From NCBI GenBank assembly GCA_002358875.1, contig DEPS01000080.1:1-22961 (forward strand): DNA of 22,961 nucleotides. Direction: 5' to 3'. How positions within the stretch are numbered: the first letter of the stretch is position 1; the number at the start of each line of letters is the position of its first letter. Below, piece after piece: positions 1 to 5,444 of this stretch. The notes under the pieces were generated by a model. It was not told where the DNA came from. It saw only the letters and a list, made by a program, of their open reading frames with translations, and did not search any database. The position numbers were made by a program, and so were the translations under genes. The DNA is from Lachnospiraceae bacterium UBA3386. Its GTDB lineage: Bacteria; Bacillota; Clostridia; Lachnospirales; Lachnospiraceae.

Positions 1-125
1 AGATTCTGTGCCAGCTCATCGATTGTCACATGCCTGTCGAGATTGTCCATCAGTATTGCATGCACCCTGCCTGCAAGTTCTTTTTGTGTGTTCGTAATCT
101 TTCCCTCTTCCATAGCTGTAAGCAC
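1..125 (-). CDS. AraC-like transcriptional regulator, N-terminal fragment (runs off the window)
   Basis: Only the first ~41 codons are in the window; the gene continues past position 1. The readable N-terminus has a helical stretch followed by VTIDELAQN, the usual opening of the first helix-turn-helix of AraC/XylS DNA-binding domains (compare 'xTIeeLA'). I place the start at a GTG (123-125) because AGGAAGG lies 8 nt upstream on that strand. The ATG at 111-113 lacks a Shine-Dalgarno. The DNA-binding domain at the very N-terminus suggests a protein with a C-terminal effector domain, but none of that is visible. It faces the 392-1001 unit across a region with palindromes and may bind them. The AraC family call is probable, not certain, from so little sequence. 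Confidence 0.6.
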   Translation of the reverse strand, partial: MLTAMEEGKITNTQKELAGRVHAILMDNLDRHVTIDELAQN

Positions 126-154
126 TATTGGCGCCTTCCTGATCTGTGATTGTG

Positions 155-183
155 ATTAGTTAAAACTAACTTAGTTGTGTAAA
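155..183 (-). promoter_or_regulatory. Putative sigma-A promoter of the leftward regulator
   Basis: Read leftward, TTTACA (183-178) is followed after exactly 17 nt by ACTAAT (160-155). The -10 is imperfect. The palindrome at 156-169 covers the -10 and the downstream part of the spacer, so a protein bound there would block the promoter. Confidence 0.4.
156..176. promoter_or_regulatory. Palindromic operator candidate TTAGTT-AA-AACTAA plus third half-site
   Basis: TTAGTT (156-161) and AACTAA (164-169) form a perfect 6-2-6 dyad. A further TTAGTT at 171-176 makes three half-sites. It overlaps the -10 of the leftward promoter. A related dyad lies at 211-228. Likely a regulator binding site, perhaps for the divergent regulator itself; the regulator's identity is inference. 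Confidence 0.5.
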
Positions 184-210
184 AAATACTGCGGAGGTGG
201 TGCAGTGTTT

Positions 211-228
211 TTAGTTTAATATAACTAA
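211..228. promoter_or_regulatory. Second TTAGTT-N6-AACTAA operator candidate
   Basis: TTAGTT (211-216) and AACTAA (223-228) repeat the half-sites seen at 156-176, with a 6-nt centre instead of 2. The recurrence of the same half-site five times between 156 and 228 argues against chance. Confidence 0.45.
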
Positions 229-284
229 CCCGGTTCGTCAACCGTACACCCGAATATTCTTTCCGGGTTCAAGTGTATACAGAC

Positions 285-313
285 TTGAAAAACGATTTGC
301 AGCCCTGTACAAT
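285..313 (+). promoter_or_regulatory. Sigma-A promoter of the 392-1001 gene pair
   Basis: TTGAAA (285-290) and TACAAT (308-313) are separated by exactly 17 nt. Transcription would begin near 320, giving a leader of about 70 nt before the ATG at 392. Confidence 0.65.
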
Positions 314-391
314 GGCAGTATTGCTGAAAACGTGATAGGGCGGGAGGCGGTATATCATGTTCTCCGACCGAACTTTGGAGGTGTTTTCCAT

Positions 392-625
392 ATGTCTGTA
401 AGCATTTTGATAAAGGACACGACAAAAGAAGAGCGGGAGAGGATCGTGGCGGAGTCGATCGGCAATATCAGCGGGCTCTGCGACGGCTGCTCGCCCGGGA
501 TAGCGGAGATGTATCAGGAATATATTGACGGAAAGCGCGAGCTCAGGGAGATCAATATGTCCTTTTCCGCAAGATATGTGTCAGGACATGCCATGCCCAT
601 GAAGGGAGGCTGCGGATATGCCTGA
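392..625 (+). CDS. Conserved small CxxC protein, 77 aa, unknown function
   Basis: The start is ATG 392, preceded by GGAGGTG at 378-384; an in-frame ATG at 332 would add 20 residues without a ribosome site and is not favoured. The protein begins MSVSILIKDTTKEERERIV and has a CDGC pair at residues 30-33, a charged helix (EMYQEYIDGKRELREINM) and another cysteine near the C-terminus (GGCGYA). There is no signal peptide or membrane segment, so it is probably cytoplasmic. The CxxC could hold a metal or be redox active; that is inference. I recall similar short proteins in Lachnospiraceae genomes with no established role. Its last 8 nt overlap the next gene, indicating translational coupling. Confidence 0.8.
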   Translation: MSVSILIKDTTKEERERIVAESIGNISGLCDGCSPGIAEMYQEYIDGKRELREINMSFSARYVSGHAMPMKGGCGYA

Positions 626-1001
626 TTACTGGGGGGATCTGGATCCTGACAGCGGTCAGTCCATGTCATCCGGATATTTTGCTTCATATCATCCTGATCC
701 CAGGGAAATATGGGCCCGGTCCCGCGATAAGCTTGTCAGGACGCTGGCCTCACTGGGATTTCCGCAGGAGTTGGGGGATGTCGTTGCAAAGCATCTGGGA
801 AGCCCGAAGGCGATCGACCGCATGACGGCATATCTGCTGAATGTAAAACCCAAAAAAGTGGAGCTTGTTGTGGATGAGATGCTGTCCATCCGCAGCGAGA
901 TCGATGCGTGGAAAAGAAAGAAAAAGGCAGAAGAGGCAAACGCCGCCTATAATGAACTGCTTTTGTACGGCTTTTCGGATGAAAATCTTGACACTGATTG
1001 A
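618..1001 (+). CDS. Conserved hypothetical protein, 127 aa, coupled to the upstream CxxC protein
   Basis: The ATG at 618 sits inside the last codons of the preceding gene (8-nt overlap, shared ATGCCTGA), so the two are almost certainly translated together. The N-terminal ~30 residues are rich in Asp, Ser, Gly and aromatic residues and look disordered. From about residue 30 on the protein is mostly helical (REIWARSRDKLVRTLASLGF; LLNVKPKKVELVVDEMLSI) and ends in a charged helix WKRKKKAEEANAAYNELL and an acidic tail. No domain with known function is recognised. The pairing suggests a partner of the 77-aa protein. Cytoplasmic by absence of signal or membrane segments. Confidence 0.75.
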   Translation: MPDYWGDLDPDSGQSMSSGYFASYHPDPREIWARSRDKLVRTLASLGFPQELGDVVAKHLGSPKAIDRMTAYLLNVKPKKVELVVDEMLSIRSEIDAWKRKKKAEEANAAYNELLLYGFSDENLDTD

Positions 1002-1038
1002 TATGATGCTGGGGGCAAAAGGTCTGTGACTATACTAA

Positions 1039-1197
1039 GCTTCGTAAATTTGAACAAACAGCTGAAGGGCCTTTGCGCAGCTCCGAAGGAGATGTTGCGG
1101 CCAGGTACTTGGGCGCTTGGTTTGTAGCGCCCTTAGTACCGCTGCCAGCGTGATAGAGCGCGAGCGTGCCCGAAGCGTTTGTGCAAATTTACGAAGC
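1039..1197. repeat. 159-bp MITE-like or structured intergenic element with 21-nt terminal inverted repeats
   Basis: The left arm 1039-1059 (starting GCTTCGTAAATTTG) and right arm 1177-1197 (ending CAAATTTACGAAGC) are inverted copies matching at 20 of 21 positions. Inside is a strong hairpin: GGTACT (1104-1109) with AGTACC (1135-1140) and GGGCGCT (1111-1117) with AGCGCCC (1126-1132), around an 8-nt loop. GCGGC (1097-1101) can extend it by pairing with GCTGC (1141-1145) across a small bulge. No ORF fits within it. It fills most of the gap 1002-1352. It may be a non-autonomous mobile element or a dispersed RNA-forming repeat; target-site duplications were not evident. Confidence 0.7.
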
Positions 1198-1219
1198 GGG
1201 CCCGGAAATACCAACTTTC

Positions 1220-1262
1220 CACCAATATCATTGATATGGGCTGATGCCGATTTATATTGGTG
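1220..1262. repeat. Inverted repeat CACCAATAT / ATATTGGTG
   Basis: CACCAATAT (1220-1228) and ATATTGGTG (1254-1262) are perfect inverted copies 25 nt apart, just upstream of the lipoprotein gene. The right arm overlaps a possible -35 (TTGGTG, 1257-1262), which has TAATAA (1281-1286) 18 nt downstream. Could be an operator or a hairpin. Confidence 0.35.
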
Positions 1263-1352
1263 AATATTAATCTATCTTGGTAATAAAGATCCTCATATTG
1301 ATGGAGAAGGCATACAAAAGTAAATATTGGATTAGGAGGTCATAGTATTTAT

Positions 1353-2069
1353 ATGGCAAATAAAAGCAGGGGTTCCAGGCTCAGAGCCGTGCTGTGTATC
1401 ATGCTCTGTCTGGTTTTTATCACAGGCTGCGGCCGTTCTCTGGTGATCACTACAGGTTTTCGCCGGGGAGAGGTTTTCCGGCTTGGAAAAGAAAAGTGCA
1501 TGATCGCTCAGGTCAGGGTATATCTGCTGGATCTGCAGAAGCGGAGTGAGGCAATGTACGGGGCAGCGGTCTGGGAGAGTTCGGATAAGGAGGCGCTGCA
1601 GCAGGCGGTCAAGGATCAGGCTCTTTCGCAGATCACCAGGGTGAAGGCGCTGGGACAGATCGCCGTCAGCCGTAATGTGATGCTGTCAAATGACGAGAAG
1701 CTTCTCGCGGAACAGGTTGAGCGCAGCTTTTATGACGGCCTCTCTGAAGATGAAAAAAAATATATCGGCCTTGACGAGAAGGGCCTTCTGAAAGTGGTAA
1801 ACGAATATGCCCTTGCGGACAAGGTCTACAGGAGCCTTGGAGAGAATGCTGAGAAGATCTATGGAGACTTTTTCGAGAAGACACAATGCGACCTGAACGC
1901 AAAGTACTGGCAGAAGGTGTCGCTCAAAAAAATCGAAGGAAATACTGAAGCCCCCGGGCTCTGGGAGTGTTACCAGACGTATTTCGGAAAAGAGGGCGCA
2001 GAGGAAACAGGGGCTGTAGAAGAAACAGAGGCTGTAGAGGAAACAGGGGAGCAGAAAGCTGCGCAATAA
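1353..2069 (+). CDS. SurA-N-like lipoprotein (PPIase-related, without visible PPIase domain), 238 aa
   Basis: A lipoprotein signal is clear: basic start (KSRGSRLR), hydrophobic core, and lipobox ITGC with the lipidated Cys at residue 26. AGGAGGT at 1334-1340 supports the ATG at 1353. The mature part (VITTGFRRGEVFRL..., then helices through DKVYRSLGE) resembles the N-terminal chaperone-like helical domain of SurA/PrsA family secreted peptidyl-prolyl isomerases. Related Clostridia lipoproteins I recall are longer (roughly 300 aa or more); here no parvulin core is visible. The tail is an acidic repeat, EETGAV/EETEAV/EETGEQ, from an 18-bp DNA repeat at 2001-2051. Likely role: extracytoplasmic folding factor anchored to the membrane. 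The next gene begins 62 nt on and may be co-transcribed. Confidence 0.75.
   Translation: MANKSRGSRLRAVLCIMLCLVFITGCGRSLVITTGFRRGEVFRLGKEKCMIAQVRVYLLDLQKRSEAMYGAAVWESSDKEALQQAVKDQALSQITRVKALGQIAVSRNVMLSNDEKLLAEQVERSFYDGLSEDEKKYIGLDEKGLLKVVNEYALADKVYRSLGENAEKIYGDFFEKTQCDLNAKYWQKVSLKKIEGNTEAPGLWECYQTYFGKEGAEETGAVEETEAVEETGEQKAAQ
2001..2051 (+). repeat. 18-bp tandem repeat in the lipoprotein tail
   Basis: Three copies of an 18-bp unit (GAGGAAACAGGGGCTGTA and variants) start at 2001, 2019 and 2037; the third is partial. It encodes EETxAV repeats in frame. Confidence 0.7.
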
Positions 2070-2131
2070 CAGCCAGTCGGCATGGAAGTGTCAGTGTTTT
2101 AAAAAACCGGCTCGATCAGAAGCCGGAACAG

Positions 2132-2914
2132 ATGAGAAAAGGGTGTCTGGGTATGACGCTTTTATTTGCAATGGCCGGCGCCGCGGGGCTGGCCGTTTTT
2201 CTTCTTCCGGTTTTTACCGGACGGATCCTGAATATAGGAAATATGACAGGCATGGCCTTATGTGCCTGCCTTCTTTTTTATTTTGTCTTTAAGGAAAAAG
2301 CGGACGGGGTGGTCCGTAAGATGATCGGGGCGGGAGGTTTTGCCCGCGCGTTTGTTTTGGGGGCAGGTCTGATCCTGTGCCTGATCGCCCTGACGGCCTT
2401 TATCCTGACGGTGCTTATCGTCCGCGCAGCCCTCAAAAGTCCCGCACCGGATTCTGTCGTGATCGTCCTGGGCTGTGAGGTGAAGGGGACAAGGCCAAGC
2501 CGTATATTAAAGAGCCGTATCGATGCGGCAGCCGGATATCTCAGGGAACATCCGGACGCTGTCTGCGTAGTTTCAGGGGGAAAAGGAGAAGGAGAGGATA
2601 TCTCTGAGGCGGAGTGTATGTACCTTGGCCTGACGGCCCAGGGTATCGCCCCGGACCGCATCCTGAAGGAGGACAGGTCCGTCTCGACCCGGGAAAATCT
2701 TCTGTATTCAAGGCAGATCCTGCAGGAAGCCGGGATGGGTGACAAAAATGATGCTGCGATCGTGACCAGTGAATTTCACGCTCTGAGGGCGCATCTCATC
2801 GCCGGGAAGCTGGGATTTCGATGCGGAACGATCCCTGCCAGGACACCGTGGTGGCTGCTTCCGACCTTCTATGTCCGGGAACTGTACGGGGTGCTTTATC
2901 AGCTGTTTCTGTAA
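2132..2914 (+). CDS. YdcF/SanA-like (DUF218) membrane protein, 260 aa
   Basis: Three predicted membrane helices (about residues 9-27, 38-54 and 70-99) precede a DUF218 domain. Domain motifs visible: VVIVLGCEVKG (109-119), a VSGG turn (147-150), the SEAxxM acidic motif (158-163), STRENLLYS (184-192) and TSEFHALRA (212-220). This is the layout of the ElyC/SanA/YdcF family, linked in other bacteria to cell-envelope functions such as lipid-carrier metabolism or envelope barrier; the exact reaction is not known here. The start is uncertain: ATG 2132 has only a weak GGAA upstream, ATG 2153 would remove seven residues. A longer reading from 1967 runs over the upstream gene's repeat and is not believable. 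Confidence 0.8.
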   Translation: MRKGCLGMTLLFAMAGAAGLAVFLLPVFTGRILNIGNMTGMALCACLLFYFVFKEKADGVVRKMIGAGGFARAFVLGAGLILCLIALTAFILTVLIVRAALKSPAPDSVVIVLGCEVKGTRPSRILKSRIDAAAGYLREHPDAVCVVSGGKGEGEDISEAECMYLGLTAQGIAPDRILKEDRSVSTRENLLYSRQILQEAGMGDKNDAAIVTSEFHALRAHLIAGKLGFRCGTIPARTPWWLLPTFYVRELYGVLYQLFL

Positions 2915-3016
2915 AAAGGTTCTAAATACAGGGCGGGTTCCCCGCTGATAACTATTCTGACAGACGAGGGAGCGCACCTGTATAAAAGCGGGATACAGCC
3001 GGACTTTCGGAAATTG

Positions 3017-3043
3017 TTAGCACTCGTTTAGAATGAGTGCTAA
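3017..3043. promoter_or_regulatory. CIRCE operator (HrcA binding site)
   Basis: TTAGCACTC (3017-3025), a 9-nt spacer, and GAGTGCTAA (3035-3043) match the CIRCE consensus at every position. It lies directly upstream of the -35. HrcA is known to repress groESL and dnaK operons through this site, so heat induction of the htpG operon is expected. Confidence 0.96.
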
Positions 3044-3049
3044 AAAATG

Positions 3050-3078
3050 TTGACTTTTCCTTAAAAGAATACTACAAT
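3050..3078 (+). promoter_or_regulatory. Sigma-A promoter of the htpG operon
   Basis: TTGACT (3050-3055) and TACAAT (3073-3078) with a 17-nt spacer, starting 6 bp after the CIRCE element. Transcription would start near 3085. Confidence 0.88.
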
Positions 3079-3265
3079 CATTTTTGTTTACAGAGGAAAC
3101 ATCCGCCTGATATGTTCAGAATGCCGCAAAACTCAGGCTTTTGCGCAAAAATCAGCGCAAAACACCTTAATGCCGGCGGTGGAGCGACTTGTAACGCCGG
3201 ATCCATTTGATTTTCCGGCTGCGGCGGATCATTATAACTTACTTTTACGGAGGCAATAGTTTATT

Positions 3266-5404
3266 ATGGAAAGAGGACCCTTATCAATCAACAGTGAAAA
3301 TATGTTCCCGATCATCAAGAAATGGCTGTATTCGGACCATGACATTTTTTACAGGGAACTGATCTCTAACGGCTGTGATGCCATCACCAAGCTCAAAAAG
3401 CTGGACATGATGGGCGATTATGAGCTGCCGGAGGGGTATAAGGCCCGTATCGACGTAGAAGTCGATCCGGCTCAGAAGACGATCAAGGTCACCGACAACG
3501 GTCTGGGAATGACCGCGGACGAGGTGAAGGAATATATCAACAATATCGCATTCTCCGGCGCTGAGGCCTTCATGGAGAAGTACAAGGACAAGGCGAGCGA
3601 TGACCAGATCATCGGCCATTTCGGCCTGGGATTCTACAGCTCCTTTATGGTCGCGGATCTGGTGGAGATCGATACCCTCTCCTTCCAGGAGGGAGCAAAG
3701 CCTGTGCACTGGGAGTGTGACGGTTCCAGCACCTATGCCATGGACGAGGGCAGCAAAAAAGAGGTCGGTACGACCGTCACCCTGCACCTGTCAGAGGACT
3801 GTGTGGAATTTTCCAATTATTACCGCGCTCAGGAAGTGATCGAGAAATACTGCTCCTTCATGCCTGTCGAGATCTATCTGTCTGAGCATGACACGAAGAT
3901 GACCGAGACCATTAAGGAGTCCGAGCGCAGGCCTGACGACGTGGTCCTTGAGACCATCGAGCCCAAAAAGCCCGCTCCTTCGGAAAAGAAAGACGGGGAA
4001 GAGGCAGAGGAAGAGCCCGAGGAGAAGAGCTTCAAGATCCGCCGCCGTCCCGTCCTTTGCAACGACCCTGCCCCTCTGTGGTCGAAGTCGCCCAAGGACT
4101 GCAAGGACGAGGAGTATAAGGAGTTTTACAGAAAGGTCTTCCACGACTACAAGGAGCCCCTGTTCTGGATCCACCTGAATATGGACTATCCCTTCAACCT
4201 CAAGGGCATCCTCTACTTCCCCCGCGTCAATCTCGAGTATGAGAACGCGGAGGGCGTGATCAAGCTCTACAACAGCCAGGTCTTTATTGCCGACAACATC
4301 AAGGAGGTCATTCCCGAGTTCCTGATGCTGCTCAAGGGAGTTATCGACTGCCCTGATCTGCCGCTCAACGTTTCCAGGAGCGCCCTCCAGAACGACGGTT
4401 TCGCGCAGAAGATTTCGGATTATATTTCCAAGAAGGTCGCCGAGAAGCTGGCCGGCATGTGCAAGACCGACAAGGAAAACTACGACAAATACTGGGACGA
4501 CATCAGCCCCTTCATCAAGTACGGCTGCCTCAAGGATGAGAAATTCTGTGAGAAGATGACCGACTACATCCTCTTCAAGGATCTGGACGGCAAGTACCAC
4601 ACCCTGCCCGAGGCTCTTGAGATCAACGCAGGCGCGGGAAATGAGGAGGAAGAAGGCTCCGAAGAGGAAAAGGCTGTGTCCTCAGAGGAAAAAGCGGACG
4701 GCGAAGTCGTCAGCGAGGGCGACCTGGCAGAGGCCGCAAAGAAGGCAGATGAAGATGAAGATCAGGACGCTGAGGGTGAGAAGAAGGATCGCACGATCTA
4801 CTACGTGACCGATCCCGAGCAGCAGAGCCAGTACGTCCGCATGTTCAGGGAGAACGGCATGCAGGCCTTTGTCCTCAACCACAACATCGACCAGCCCTTT
4901 ATTTCCCAGCTTGAAGCAAAGAATGAGGGCATCCGCTTCGCAAGGATCGATGCCGACGTCCAGGATGCTCTGAGGGCTGAAGACAATGAAGCCGCAGAGG
5001 AGCAGAACAAGGAGAATGCCGAAAAGATCGAGAAGATCGTCCGGGGGGCTCTTAATGACGACAAGCTCGCCGTGAAGCTCGAGACGCTCAAGGACGAGTC
5101 CGTCTCCTCCATGCTCACCATGGACGAGCAGACCCGCCGCATGAACGACATGATGAAGATGTATGCCGGAAGCGGCATGGGCTTTGGCATGAACGGCATG
5201 GGGAAAGAAGGCCAGACGCTCATCCTCAACGCCGCACATCCTCTGGTAAAATATGTCCTCGAAAACGAGGAGGGAGAGAATACGAAGCTCATCTGCGAGC
5301 AGCTCTATGATCTTGCAGTCCTGCAGAACGAGCCCCTGACCGGCGATGGGATGGCAAAATTCGTCACCCGCACCAATCAGATCATGATGATGCTTACAAA
5401 ATAA
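3266..5404 (+). CDS. htpG: HtpG, Hsp90-family molecular chaperone, 712 aa
   Basis: ATP-dependent homodimeric cytoplasmic chaperone. N-terminal GHKL ATPase motifs are intact: FYRELISNGCDA with catalytic E31 and N35, DNGLGM (77-82), and the lid/phosphate motif GHFGLGFYS (117-125). The middle domain runs from about 259, with LNVSRSALQND containing R371, the expected gamma-phosphate contact. The C-terminal dimer domain has a Met/Gly-rich loop (about 625-650). ATG 3266 has GGAGG at 3249-3253. At 712 aa it is longer than typical bacterial HtpG (about 620-640) owing to a charged linker at about 218-258 and an acidic insert at about 459-508 rich in Glu/Asp. Codon choice (AAG, GAG, ATC, CTC heavy) looks like a highly expressed gene. 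First gene of a four-gene run under CIRCE; the next starts 40 nt on. Confidence 0.95.
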   Translation: MERGPLSINSENMFPIIKKWLYSDHDIFYRELISNGCDAITKLKKLDMMGDYELPEGYKARIDVEVDPAQKTIKVTDNGLGMTADEVKEYINNIAFSGAEAFMEKYKDKASDDQIIGHFGLGFYSSFMVADLVEIDTLSFQEGAKPVHWECDGSSTYAMDEGSKKEVGTTVTLHLSEDCVEFSNYYRAQEVIEKYCSFMPVEIYLSEHDTKMTETIKESERRPDDVVLETIEPKKPAPSEKKDGEEAEEEPEEKSFKIRRRPVLCNDPAPLWSKSPKDCKDEEYKEFYRKVFHDYKEPLFWIHLNMDYPFNLKGILYFPRVNLEYENAEGVIKLYNSQVFIADNIKEVIPEFLMLLKGVIDCPDLPLNVSRSALQNDGFAQKISDYISKKVAEKLAGMCKTDKENYDKYWDDISPFIKYGCLKDEKFCEKMTDYILFKDLDGKYHTLPEALEINAGAGNEEEEGSEEEKAVSSEEKADGEVVSEGDLAEAAKKADEDEDQDAEGEKKDRTIYYVTDPEQQSQYVRMFRENGMQAFVLNHNIDQPFISQLEAKNEGIRFARIDADVQDALRAEDNEAAEEQNKENAEKIEKIVRGALNDDKLAVKLETLKDESVSSMLTMDEQTRRMNDMMKMYAGSGMGFGMNGMGKEGQTLILNAAHPLVKYVLENEEGENTKLICEQLYDLAVLQNEPLTGDGMAKFVTRTNQIMMMLTK

Positions 5405-5444
5405 TGGGAGCCCGGGGCCGCGCAGACAGAAAGTTTTTCGTACT

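Larger units (their letters stand above)
2915..3265 (+). other. Gap holding the htpG control region and leader
   Basis: No gene is seen. From 2915 to about 3010 only a short GCGGG/CCCGC dyad without T-tract (near 2932-2944) is found. From 3017 on it holds the CIRCE operator, a sigma-A promoter and a leader of about 180 nt with two clear hairpins: TTTTGCGC (3139-3146) with GCGCAAAA (3155-3162), and CCGGCG (3173-3178) with CGCCGG (3195-3200). Confidence 0.7.

Noticed and set aside
1967..2131. N-terminal extension of the YdcF-like protein
   Set aside because: It reads the upstream gene's acidic repeat in another frame (RRGNRGCRR), which is not a plausible protein start.
2926..2950. Terminator after the YdcF-like gene
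   Set aside because: Only a 5-bp GCGGG/CCCGC dyad with no T-run follows.
3791..4600. 269-codon minus-strand frame inside htpG
   Set aside because: Antisense shadow created by the strong codon bias of htpG; its Val/Leu-rich content mirrors GAC/AAG codons and it lacks a ribosome site.
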